From Eubacteriales bacterium (lineage in GTDB: Bacteria > Bacillota > Clostridia > Lachnospirales > Lachnospiraceae), in the NCBI GenBank assembly GCA_030537195.1, contig JAUNOK010000025.1, positions 1-35,858 of the forward strand: a stretch of DNA of 35,858 nt, written 5' to 3'. A model generated the notes under the pieces. It had not been told where the DNA came from. It worked only from the letters and a program-made list of their open reading frames with translations, and searched no databases. Position 1 is the first letter of the stretch. Each line of letters starts with the position of its first letter. Positions 7,565-15,324 of this stretch are shown here, one piece after another. The translations under genes and the position numbers were made by a program.

Positions 7565-8353
7565 TTAATATACTTTCTCAGTGTTTAATAATGCGTCTGT
7601 ACCGCCATCAACGAACATGATGTTTCCGTTGACACCTCTTGCTGAATCTGAAGCAAGGAATACCATAACCTCAGCGATTTCCTCTGGTGCCATGAGACAC
7701 TCCTGACCATACTTTGTTGGGATAGGAAGAGCATTAAGAGCCATCTTTGCTGTAGTACTCATTGTTGCAGTCATGGCTGTGTGTACATTACCAGGAGCAA
7801 CAGCATTTATACGGACACCATTAGCTGCCCATGTTGCAGATACACGGCGTACCCATCTTGCAAGTGCGTACTTAGTAGAAACATAAAGGCTGTTTCCAAC
7901 TGAAAGATTAGTGCTGTCCATAGATGAAACAAGGCTTAATACACGCTTCTCGTCACCGATGTTATTAAGAAGATCAACGATATCCTTACGTCCTGCACCC
8001 TGTGAAATTGTGTTAGAAACAGTTACAACACAGCTTCCGTGCTTCTTCTTTAAAAGGTCGTAAACGCCGTTTGCGACAGCTACTGTTCCGAAGTAGTTAA
8101 GAGAGATGATAAGTCCGAGATTACCGCATGCGCCTGAAACACCAGCGTTGCATATCATTCCGTCAAGTCCGTCCGGGCACATAGTATGTAACTGGTCAAC
8201 TGCTGACTGTCTGCCTTCCTGTGATGCAAGGTTTACACAGATGTCGCCATCTTTAAGGTCGATATTAATTACTTTATGTCCCTGCTGCATTAACAATTCT
8301 TTAGTTTTAGCGCCGATACCGCTTGAAGCGCCTGTAATAGCATAGATTCCCAT
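7565..8353 (-). CDS. Short-chain dehydrogenase, 3-alpha-hydroxysteroid dehydrogenase-like
   Basis: A 262-residue classical [11 protein letters not shown] (7-14) is the cofactor motif. Asp32 at the end of strand 2 favours NAD(H). CNAG (68-71) and the catalytic set Ser113, Tyr157 and Lys161 (YVSTK) are intact, and MFVDGG lies near the end. The N-terminal region and the long segment between Ser113 and Tyr157 resemble the Comamonas 3-alpha-hydroxysteroid dehydrogenase/carbonyl reductase (triad Ser114-Tyr155-Lys159) more than FabG-type enzymes. That comparison is from memory. It is first in a two-gene unit with the NTF2-like gene and is divergent from a MocR regulator. The substrate could be a steroid or bile acid, or another ring or aliphatic ketone. 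Confidence 0.85.
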   Translation of the reverse strand: MGIYAITGASSGIGAKTKELLMQQGHKVINIDLKDGDICVNLASQEGRQSAVDQLHTMCPDGLDGMICNAGVSGACGNLGLIISLNYFGTVAVANGVYDLLKKKHGSCVVTVSNTISQGAGRKDIVDLLNNIGDEKRVLSLVSSMDSTNLSVGNSLYVSTKYALARWVRRVSATWAANGVRINAVAPGNVHTAMTATMSTTAKMALNALPIPTKYGQECLMAPEEIAEVMVFLASDSARGVNGNIMFVDGGTDALLNTEKVY

Positions 8354-8371
8354 AGTATTCCTATTCCTCCT

Positions 8372-8410
8372 TGTTTATAACTTGTTTTTTGTTTATGATC
8401 TTATTATAAT
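8372..8410. promoter_or_regulatory. Divergent MocR/SDR promoter region with direct repeats
   Basis: On the plus strand TTGTTT (8382-8387), a 17-base spacer and TATAAT (8405-8410) form a sigma-A-type promoter for the MocR gene. On the minus strand an overlapping TATAAT (8403-8408) could serve the SDR gene but lacks a clear -35. Direct repeats reading ATAAACAA on the minus strand recur 18 bp apart in the same space. They are candidate MocR binding sites, which is an inference. Confidence 0.5.
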
Positions 8411-8463
8411 TAAAACTGATATCTTTTAAATATCCAAAACACATATATAATAGGAGACCAGAT

Positions 8464-9855
8464 TTGCTTACATATGATTTAGATAAACGTGAAAACAAAA
8501 CAATGTACGAATATCTGTATGAACTGATTAAGGAGGATATAGCTGACGGGAAGCTTAAGGCTGATGAGAAGCTGCCATCAAAGCGCGGGCTTTCACAGCA
8601 TTTGCAGATAAGTGTCAAGACGGTGGAGAACGCATACGAGCAGCTTCTTCTGGAAGGGTATATCCGTTCTGAGGAAAAACGTGGCTATTATGTTAATAAG
8701 ATTGCTATGGTTACAGGCGGTGCACCGGGGTATGCTGCTCCAGTGAAAAGATTTCAGGAGGAGACTTATCTTGCTGATCTGACAGCCAATAATATCCGTT
8801 ATGACAAGTTTCCATTTGCCACATGGGCTAAGGTTATGAGGGAAACTCTGACCGATTACAACACTTCGCTTCTTAAGACAGTACCGTTTAATGGAGTGCT
8901 TCAGCTTCGAGAGGCGATTGCAGACCATCTTAACAGATACCGTGGTATGCAGGTTTCAGCCGACCATATTATTATAGGCGCTGGAACAGAATATCTGTAT
9001 AACAGACTGTTACAGCTCTTAGGTTCAGATGCGAAGTTTGGGGTTGAGAATCCTGGATACCGTAAGATTACCAAGATATATGATGAAAATGGTGTGGACT
9101 GGGATTATGTTAATATTGATGATAAGGGCATGAAGGTTGATGAGTTAAGAATGAAAGGTATAAATGTAGCGCATGTCAGTCCTGAGCATCATTTCCCGAT
9201 AGGTCTTGTTATGCCGGTTGCAAGAAGACAGGAGCTGCTTAACTGGGCGGCAGAAGAACCCGGCAGATATATAATAGAGGATGATTTTGACTGTGAATTC
9301 CGTATGCAGGGCAAGCCGATTCCGTCCATGCAGTCGAGGGACAGAAGCCACAGAGTAATATATATGAACACATTTTCCAAGACGATGGTTCCTTCGCTTA
9401 GAATAGGTTATATGGTGCTGCCGGAAAAGCTGATGGAAAAATATATCTCAACAATGAATTTTTATTCATGTACAGTGTCGGGCTTTGAGCAGTATGCGAT
9501 GGCAGCATTTATTGAAAAAGGGTACTTTGAGCGTCACATTAAGAGGCTTGTCAATGATTACAGGGGACGTCGTGAAAAGATATGTAAGATGTTCCGGGAA
9601 TCAAGGCTTAATGAAATCAGCACAATATATCAGGATGATGCAGGAACACATTTTCTGCTGCATGTGAAAACTTCATTAAGCGATGTTGAGATTAAATGGG
9701 CAGCAAGGCAGAAAGGAATTCTGATTAACTGCCTGTCAGAATATTGTTTCGCTGATGCGGATAAGTACCACGGAATACTTGTAATTCACTATTCTGATAT
9801 GGACGAAGCCACTCTTAGACTTGTAATTGCTGCTTTCGAGGAAATATTCCTGTGA
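8464..9855 (+). CDS. MocR-type (GntR HTH + PLP aminotransferase domain) regulator
   Basis: A 463-residue protein. Residues about 1-75 form a GntR winged helix (LPSKRGLSQHL, SVKTVENAYEQLLLEGYI). The rest is a class I aminotransferase fold with the PLP lysine at Lys306 in TFSKTMVPSLRIGY and an EDDFDCEF segment. MocR proteins use PLP and an amine or amino acid ligand to switch transcription of a nearby, often divergent, gene. Here the divergent target would be the SDR/NTF2 pair. The start is TTG 8464: AGGAG (8452-8456) is 7 bases upstream and the resulting N-terminus MLTYDLD matches the family. An internal ATG would remove family-conserved residues. Confidence 0.9.
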   Translation: MLTYDLDKRENKTMYEYLYELIKEDIADGKLKADEKLPSKRGLSQHLQISVKTVENAYEQLLLEGYIRSEEKRGYYVNKIAMVTGGAPGYAAPVKRFQEETYLADLTANNIRYDKFPFATWAKVMRETLTDYNTSLLKTVPFNGVLQLREAIADHLNRYRGMQVSADHIIIGAGTEYLYNRLLQLLGSDAKFGVENPGYRKITKIYDENGVDWDYVNIDDKGMKVDELRMKGINVAHVSPEHHFPIGLVMPVARRQELLNWAAEEPGRYIIEDDFDCEFRMQGKPIPSMQSRDRSHRVIYMNTFSKTMVPSLRIGYMVLPEKLMEKYISTMNFYSCTVSGFEQYAMAAFIEKGYFERHIKRLVNDYRGRREKICKMFRESRLNEISTIYQDDAGTHFLLHVKTSLSDVEIKWAARQKGILINCLSEYCFADADKYHGILVIHYSDMDEATLRLVIAAFEEIFL

Positions 9856-9896
9856 AAAACGTGGCACAAAGCATGAATAGCATAATTGAATATATG

Positions 9897-9953
9897 AAAA
9901 AGGAATCCCATAAGCATAGAGGCAGTACCTCAATGCTAACAGGATTCCTTTTA
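9897..9953. terminator. Bidirectional terminator between MocR and NSS genes
   Basis: The outer stem AAAAGGAATCC / GGATTCCTTTT encloses an inner stem AGCAT...ATGCT with GAGG/CCTC. The AT-rich flanks give U-tracts in both directions, suiting the convergent MocR (+) and transporter (-) genes. Confidence 0.8.
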
Positions 9954-9970
9954 TTTTATTTAATTCTTTA

Positions 9971-11293
9971 TCAGCCGATTCCGCCAAGTACTATTCCAAG
10001 TATAAGAACAAGGAAACATATAGGGCAGAAAATGTATTTGCATATAGGATAGAATTTGTCAGTAAATTTCTTATCGCGTCCAGTATTAACCTGAGTCTCA
10101 ACATATTTCTTACCACATACCCAGAAGAACATAATTCCGGCAAGACCGGCGCCAAGCGGGCAGATGTAGATAGAAAGTACATCCATCCAGCCAGAGACAA
10201 TTCCCTGAATACATATTGAAACAACAAGTGCTATTACACCGATTATGGCACAAGAAGCCTTTCTTCCAAGATGAAGCTTTTCCTGAATAGTTGCGATAGG
10301 TGCTTCGTACAGGTTGATTAAAGAAGAAAGCCCTGCCATAAATACAGCAACGAAGAATATAATTGCGATTATATATCCGCCAGGCATTGACTTGAAAAGC
10401 GCTGGAAGGAAGATAAACATAAGTCCAGGACCGCCCTGATTAAGCTGCGCACCAGTTGTTGCCATTGCAGGAATGATAACAAGTGCTGCAAGCATGGCTG
10501 CTATAGTATCAAACAGTGCAACGCGTCCGGCAGCAGCAGGAATATCTTCATCATCTGAAAGGTAAGAACCATATATAAGAGTTCCGTTACCAGCGATAGA
10601 AAGTGAGAAGAATGCCTGACCAAGAGCAAATATCCATGTCTTAGGATCAGCAAATGCCTTAGGGTCAACTCTGAAAATGTATTTGTAACCTTCTATAGCA
10701 CCTGGCTGGAAAGCAACATATATTCCAAGTACAGCGAAAAGTATAAAGAAAATCGGCATCATAATTTTATTAGCCTTTTCAATTCCGCGTCCGACACCGA
10801 ACATAAGAATAGCAATGCCGACAGCAAGAGCAGCAATCTGCCATACATTATTGCCAAATGCGCTTGCCATGCCTCCAAATGAAGCAGCAAATCCTTCTGT
10901 GTCAGCAGGTGCAAGAGTCTTACCTGTGAAAGTACCAATCATGTACTTAAGAATCCAGCCCATTACAACAGTGTAACCGATTGCCATTGCGAGTGCGCCA
11001 AGCACAGGAATAAAACCGATAACCTCACCAAGCTTTCTCTTATTCTTAGTTCCACATGCATATCCAAATGCATCAACAGGTCCTGACTTGGTAGCACGAC
11101 CAAAACTCATCTCTCCGATAACACCTGTGAAACCAATAAGTGCAACGAATATGAAATATGGTATCAGGTATGAACCGCCGCCATACATTGATACTCTTGT
11201 CGGGAACATCCAGATATTACCCATACCAACGGCAGAGCCGATACAGGCGAGGATGAATCCCCATTTGTTATTAAAAGAATCTCGTTTTTTCAT
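9971..11293 (-). CDS. Sodium-dependent NSS-family transporter
   Basis: A 440-residue membrane protein with about 11-12 hydrophobic segments. The N-terminal GSAVGMGNIWMFP motif is the sodium and substrate site of the neurotransmitter:sodium symporter family, followed by GGGSYLIPYF. Bacterial members such as LeuT import amino acids or biogenic amines with sodium. The usual GNVWRFPY is GNIWMFPT here, a variation I associate with clostridial members. The start is ATG at 11293 (minus strand) with GGGGGA a few bases upstream. A longer frame to 11323 lacks a ribosome binding site. It is transcribed alone. The substrate is unknown, but the neighbourhood is rich in amine and amino acid genes. Confidence 0.9.
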   Translation of the reverse strand: MKKRDSFNNKWGFILACIGSAVGMGNIWMFPTRVSMYGGGSYLIPYFIFVALIGFTGVIGEMSFGRATKSGPVDAFGYACGTKNKRKLGEVIGFIPVLGALAMAIGYTVVMGWILKYMIGTFTGKTLAPADTEGFAASFGGMASAFGNNVWQIAALAVGIAILMFGVGRGIEKANKIMMPIFFILFAVLGIYVAFQPGAIEGYKYIFRVDPKAFADPKTWIFALGQAFFSLSIAGNGTLIYGSYLSDDEDIPAAAGRVALFDTIAAMLAALVIIPAMATTGAQLNQGGPGLMFIFLPALFKSMPGGYIIAIIFFVAVFMAGLSSLINLYEAPIATIQEKLHLGRKASCAIIGVIALVVSICIQGIVSGWMDVLSIYICPLGAGLAGIMFFWVCGKKYVETQVNTGRDKKFTDKFYPICKYIFCPICFLVLILGIVLGGIG

Positions 11294-11337
11294 AAAACAA
11301 TTCCCCCGCATATATTTTGCCAAACAGCAATGTATTT

Positions 11338-11366
11338 AATATACAGTATATTTGCGGATATGTAAA
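11338..11366 (-). promoter_or_regulatory. Likely promoter of the NSS transporter
   Basis: Reading the minus strand, TTTACA (11366-11361), a 17-base spacer and TATATT (11343-11338) lie about 45 bases upstream of the start codon. This is a reasonable sigma-A match. Confidence 0.5.
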
Positions 11367-11441
11367 ACTATTATCTGAAAATGTGTCGAAAAATGTGTTG
11401 CTAACGAGACAGTGATGTAGGAAATGAAATTAAAAGGCTCT

Positions 11442-11471
11442 TTGACAAGACTATAATAACCGTGATATTAT
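11442..11471 (+). promoter_or_regulatory. Likely promoter of the Hpt / c-di-GMP unit
   Basis: TTGACA (11442-11447) and TATTAT (11466-11471) are separated by 18 bases. The Hpt start codon lies about 54 bases downstream of the -10. Confidence 0.6.
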
Positions 11472-11524
11472 ATTACATTATACGGGTAGTTATAAGTAAA
11501 TAATATATAGGCAGGTACAGTTAT

Positions 11525-11872
11525 ATGACAACTAAGGAATGTTTTGATGCAATGGGAGCAGATTATGAAGGGGTTTTAGAAAGATTTTCAAGTGAAGCTC
11601 TTGTTAAGAAGTTTGCATTAAAGTTTCTGGATGATAACAGTTATTCTAATCTTGAAGATGCCTTATCTGATGGTAATGTGGAGAATGCATTCAGGGCAGC
11701 ACATACACTTAAAGGTGTCTGTCTGAATCTTGGATTTGATAATCTGTATAAGGTTAGTTCGGATATTACAGAAATCTTACGTGCAGGCGAACTGACAGGA
11801 ACTAAAGAAGCATTTGAAAAGGTTAAGGAACAGTATAATATAACGGTTAATGCAATTAAAGCTATTGATTAG
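11525..11872 (+). CDS. Stand-alone Hpt (histidine phosphotransfer) domain protein
   Basis: A 115-residue all-helical protein. The phosphotransfer motif AAHTLKGVCLNLGFDNL contains the predicted phospho-acceptor His60 with the usual following LKG and the small-residue face. Hpt proteins carry phosphate between receiver domains in multistep phosphorelays. The gene lies about 34 bases before a gene encoding a GGDEF-REC-HD-GYP protein. The two probably form one unit in which this Hpt protein donates to, or drains, the REC domain. No hybrid kinase is present in the window, so the upstream donor is unknown. The ribosome binding site is weak (ggcaggta). Confidence 0.88.
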   Translation: MTTKECFDAMGADYEGVLERFSSEALVKKFALKFLDDNSYSNLEDALSDGNVENAFRAAHTLKGVCLNLGFDNLYKVSSDITEILRAGELTGTKEAFEKVKEQYNITVNAIKAID

Positions 11873-11906
11873 TTAGTGTACTATTGTGTCAAGGAGCACG
11901 TTGGAT

Positions 11907-13826
11907 ATGGTATCAGATTATGTTATGACAAAAGAACAACTGGGTGAACAGGTGAAGTCTTTGAGAAAGATATTTGATGTTGTCCGTTTTCTTGATGCTA
12001 AGACTCTGCATCTTGTGAGTGATGATGGACATGAAGTTATGTGTGAATGTTTTGAATTCTGGAAGAAAGATCACAGATGTGATAACTGTATTTCCAGAAA
12101 GGTTGCAGAATCAAAGCAGGAAAAGACTAAGCTGGAGTATGTTGATTCAGAGTTGTACCAGGTTATTTCAAGGTATGTTGAGGTTGATGGCAATGGATAT
12201 GTTATGGAGCTTGTCAAGAAGCTGGATAGTGACAGTCTGATTGACAATGAAGGTTCAAGAAAGCTTATGGATAATCTGACAGGACTTAAACATAAGCTTT
12301 ACGAAGATGTACTTACTGGTGCTTACAATAGAAGATATTTTGAAGAAGAAGTAAAGAATATTGGTAAAGCAGTAGGCATAGCAATTATTGATCTTGATGA
12401 TTTTAAGATATATAACGATACATATGGACATGGTGTTGGAGATACAGCATTATCAACAACTGCAGGTGTTATAAGACAGTGTATAAGAAAGTCAGATATA
12501 CTTATTAGATATGGTGGAGACGAGTTCCTACTTGTATTACCAGAAGTAAAGGAAGATATTCTTGATGACAAGCTGCAGCAGATTCAGAGAAAGATACATG
12601 CTACAGAGATACCAGGATACCCTAATGTGCATTTATCTGTAAGTATAGGTGGAATAGTGTGTGAAGATGGTTCAATTGAAGAAGCAGTAGCTAAAGCTGA
12701 CCGTCTTATGTATCATGCCAAGAATAAGAAGAATATGGTTGTTACAGAACAGGATATTGATGAAGATATCAATTCACCATCGGGTGAGAACAGCTATTCA
12801 TCGGTCAGACAGAATATTCTTATTATTGACGATAACAGAACCAACAGGGAACTTCTGAAAACAATGCTCGATCATGAGTATAATGTTATTGAAGCTTCAG
12901 GAGGACCTGAAGGTTTAGAGATAATGAAGGCAGAAGAATATGATTTTGCGGTTGTTCTGCTTGATATTATAATGCCAGGGATGGATGGATTCTCTGTTAT
13001 GGCAAGTATGAGAGATGACAGCAGGATGAAGGATATTCCTGTAATTATGATATCAACAGAAGATAGGAACAGTACAATAAGAAAAGCATATGATCTAGGC
13101 GTAGCCGATTATATAAGCAGACCATTTGATTCGAGAATTGTATACAGAAGAGTATCTAACGTTATTAAACTGTATGCTAAGCAGAGGAGACTTATGGATC
13201 TTGTTACTGAGAATATTCAGGACAAGGAAAAGAACAATCAGATGATGATTGGGATATTGAGCCATATTGTTGAATTCAGAAATGGCGAGAGCGGTCAGCA
13301 TGTATTGCATATTAATCAGATTACACAGATGCTTCTTGAGACATTAGTTAAGAAGACAGACCAGTATAATCTTTCATGGCATGACAGATTTATCATAGCA
13401 ACTGCTTCAGCACTTCATGATATTGGAAAGATTGGAATTCCTGAAGAAATTCTGAACAAGCCTGGAAGATTATCAGATGAAGAGTTTGAGATTATGAAGA
13501 AACATACTGTAATAGGTGAAGATATTCTTAGAGAACTTGATATGTATCAGGATGAAAAGCTTGTTCAGGTTGCCATGCAGATATGCCGTTCACATCATGA
13601 AAGATATGACGGCAAAGGATATCCGGATGGTCTTAAAGGAGAAGAAATCCCTATCTGTGCACAGGTTGTTTCAGTTGCAGATGTGTATGATGCACTTACA
13701 AGTAACCGTGTATATAAGAAAGCATATTCGCATGAAAAGGCTATGCAGATGATTCTTAACGGTGAATGTGGCACATTTAATCCGATACTGCTGGAGTGTC
13801 TGATTGAGATTCAGAACAGACTCTAA
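11907..13826 (+). CDS. GGDEF-REC-HD-GYP c-di-GMP turnover protein
   Basis: A 639-residue cytoplasmic protein. Residues about 1-110 are a PAS-like sensor with clustered cysteines (MCECFEFWKK, RCDNCIS). A GGDEF domain has an intact catalytic GGDEF at 203-207 and an RKSD inhibitory I-site five residues before it. A receiver domain has phospho-acceptor Asp353, but Arg405 replaces the usual conserved Lys before PF. A full HD-GYP domain has HD 504-505, a later HH, and GYP 571-573. It could therefore make and degrade c-di-GMP in one chain, switched by phosphorylation. ATG 11907 is chosen over GTG 11886, which precedes the AAGGAG site at 11891-11896. Its 3' end overlaps the convergent LysR gene by 4 bases. 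Confidence 0.9.
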   Translation: MVSDYVMTKEQLGEQVKSLRKIFDVVRFLDAKTLHLVSDDGHEVMCECFEFWKKDHRCDNCISRKVAESKQEKTKLEYVDSELYQVISRYVEVDGNGYVMELVKKLDSDSLIDNEGSRKLMDNLTGLKHKLYEDVLTGAYNRRYFEEEVKNIGKAVGIAIIDLDDFKIYNDTYGHGVGDTALSTTAGVIRQCIRKSDILIRYGGDEFLLVLPEVKEDILDDKLQQIQRKIHATEIPGYPNVHLSVSIGGIVCEDGSIEEAVAKADRLMYHAKNKKNMVVTEQDIDEDINSPSGENSYSSVRQNILIIDDNRTNRELLKTMLDHEYNVIEASGGPEGLEIMKAEEYDFAVVLLDIIMPGMDGFSVMASMRDDSRMKDIPVIMISTEDRNSTIRKAYDLGVADYISRPFDSRIVYRRVSNVIKLYAKQRRLMDLVTENIQDKEKNNQMMIGILSHIVEFRNGESGQHVLHINQITQMLLETLVKKTDQYNLSWHDRFIIATASALHDIGKIGIPEEILNKPGRLSDEEFEIMKKHTVIGEDILRELDMYQDEKLVQVAMQICRSHHERYDGKGYPDGLKGEEIPICAQVVSVADVYDALTSNRVYKKAYSHEKAMQMILNGECGTFNPILLECLIEIQNRL

Positions 13827-14710
13827 TTAGTAGTATGCTTTAAGAAGTTAATAAGCTTTTTGGCTGCGATGCTTTCAGTGTGTTTTGATTCTCTTATAAG
13901 TATGATATCTCTTTCGGGGATATCTTCAAGTAACGATACTGGGAATATTTCACCACGCATTATATACTCAGAAGCAAGCTGCTCAGGGTAGAAGCCTAAT
14001 CCTAAGTTGGCCTGAACCATAGCAAGAACCTGATCTGTAGTGGATGCTTCCATATCAAGATTGAAGTGAAGATCATTATCATAGAAGAATTTGGTGTAGT
14101 GATCATGTGTACCAGTTCCTTCAACAAGACTTATGAATGGATATTCCTGAAGGTCTTCGAGCCTGATAGTCTGGTTATAAAGTTGTTTGTATTTAGGACC
14201 GGCAATAAGTATGTCATTGAAAGAACATAAACTTTCAGCCTTCATATCATTAGATAAATTAACCGGTGTGGTTACGACTGCAAAGTCTACCAGACCGGTT
14301 TTTAATGCATTGACAGCCTGATTAGTGGAGTGGTTGGTAAGCTTTATCTTGACATCAGGAAACAGTTCAGTGAACTTTTCAAGTCTTTTAAGAAGAAATA
14401 TTCTTAAAGCAATCTCACTTACACCGATGCAGATTGTGCCTCCAGAAAGACTTTTACTTTTGATAATTGCATTTTCGCCATCTTCAAGTTGTTTCATGGC
14501 AATTGATACATGGGAATAAAGTGTTTTTCCTTCTGGAGTGAGAGTGATTCCTTTATGTGAGCGATTGAGAAGCTTGCAGTCGAGTTCATTTTCAAGTATA
14601 TTCATACAGCGGGTTATGTTGGGCTGGTTATTGTCCAGCATACGTGCTGCTTTAGAAAAGCTTTTGTATTTTGCTACATAGTAAAATATTCTGTAATAAT
14701 CTAATGTCAT
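13823..14710 (-). CDS. LysR-family transcriptional regulator
   Basis: A 295-residue protein of standard LysR length. The N-terminal winged helix-turn-helix spans about 1-60 (FSKAARMLDNNQPNITRCMNILE, then GITLTPEGKTLY). The remainder is a periplasmic-binding-protein-like effector domain (FAVVTTPVNL, FISLVEGTGTH). It is convergent with the c-di-GMP gene and overlaps it by 4 bases, with no terminator between them. Upstream it is divergent from the small HEAT-like gene at 14819, which is the natural candidate target besides itself. The effector is unknown. The MTLDYYRIFYYVAKYKSF start matches family N-termini, so the start is secure. Confidence 0.9.
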   Translation of the reverse strand: MTLDYYRIFYYVAKYKSFSKAARMLDNNQPNITRCMNILENELDCKLLNRSHKGITLTPEGKTLYSHVSIAMKQLEDGENAIIKSKSLSGGTICIGVSEIALRIFLLKRLEKFTELFPDVKIKLTNHSTNQAVNALKTGLVDFAVVTTPVNLSNDMKAESLCSFNDILIAGPKYKQLYNQTIRLEDLQEYPFISLVEGTGTHDHYTKFFYDNDLHFNLDMEASTTDQVLAMVQANLGLGFYPEQLASEYIMRGEIFPVSLLEDIPERDIILIRESKHTESIAAKKLINFLKHTTN

Positions 14711-14761
14711 AACAATTCTCCAATATATAATATTTATATAAGTGACATACTAAATATACAT

Positions 14762-14790
14762 TTTACATATTGAAAATGCAATACTATAAT
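14762..14790 (+). promoter_or_regulatory. Promoter of the HEAT-like gene
   Basis: TTTACA (14762-14767), a 17-base spacer and a perfect TATAAT (14785-14790) lie about 28 bases upstream of the ATG. The LysR gene diverges from the same interval. Confidence 0.65.
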
Positions 14791-14818
14791 ATAAAAAAAG
14801 ATGAAAGAAGGCATCGGT

Positions 14819-15163
14819 ATGTTATTTAAGAAGAAGACATTAGATGAAAAACTGGAGAAAGATGTAAAGCGTGGTGACTGGTATGCACTTCAGGAAAAGG
14901 TAATGGGAACAAAGGAGGAGAAGCTTGCAGCAGCCAAAGCATTAGCAGGAAGTGACAGCCAGAACAGCATTGATTTGTTGTTAAGACTTATTGATAATGA
15001 AGATGAAGATATTATATATGCAGCGTGTGAGTCATTAAGAAAAGTTGGTTCAGACCATGATACAGCAGATTTACTTGCTCGTATGAGTAAGATTCCAGAA
15101 GATAAAACAGCTATAAGAGAAGAGATAAGCAAGACTGTTCAGGAACTTCATCACAGACGTTAA
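14819..15163 (+). CDS. Small HEAT-repeat-like protein
   Basis: A 114-residue, highly charged all-helical protein without signal or membrane segments. Helix pairs such as EEKLAAAKALAGS, SIDLLLRLIDNEDEDIIYAACESLRKVG and DTADLLARMSK have the spacing of HEAT or PBS-lyase HEAT-like repeats, which are generally protein-protein adaptors. ATG 14819 has an AGAAGG site 8 bases upstream, while ATG 14801 has none. It has its own promoter and terminator, so it is monocistronic. Nothing links it firmly to the potABCD operon that follows. No specific function can be assigned. Confidence 0.7.
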   Translation: MLFKKKTLDEKLEKDVKRGDWYALQEKVMGTKEEKLAAAKALAGSDSQNSIDLLLRLIDNEDEDIIYAACESLRKVGSDHDTADLLARMSKIPEDKTAIREEISKTVQELHHRR

Positions 15164-15215
15164 AATATATATTTTACCAGTTATTTACATAAGGAAAATG
15201 TATTGAAAAAATAAT

Positions 15216-15255
15216 GGGTACAAATCAAGAAATGACTTGATTTGTACCCGTTTTT
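15216..15255 (+). terminator. Strong terminator after the HEAT-like gene
   Basis: A perfect 13-bp stem (GGGTACAAATCAA, 15216-15228, with 15237-15249) has loop GAAATGAC and is followed by GTTTTT. It insulates the potABCD operon from upstream transcription. Confidence 0.9.
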
Positions 15256-15324
15256 GATATTAAATAGAGAGAGGTTGCATAGTCCGTGGACAATTGTAAC
15301 AAATGTTAATTGCGGAGGTTAGAT

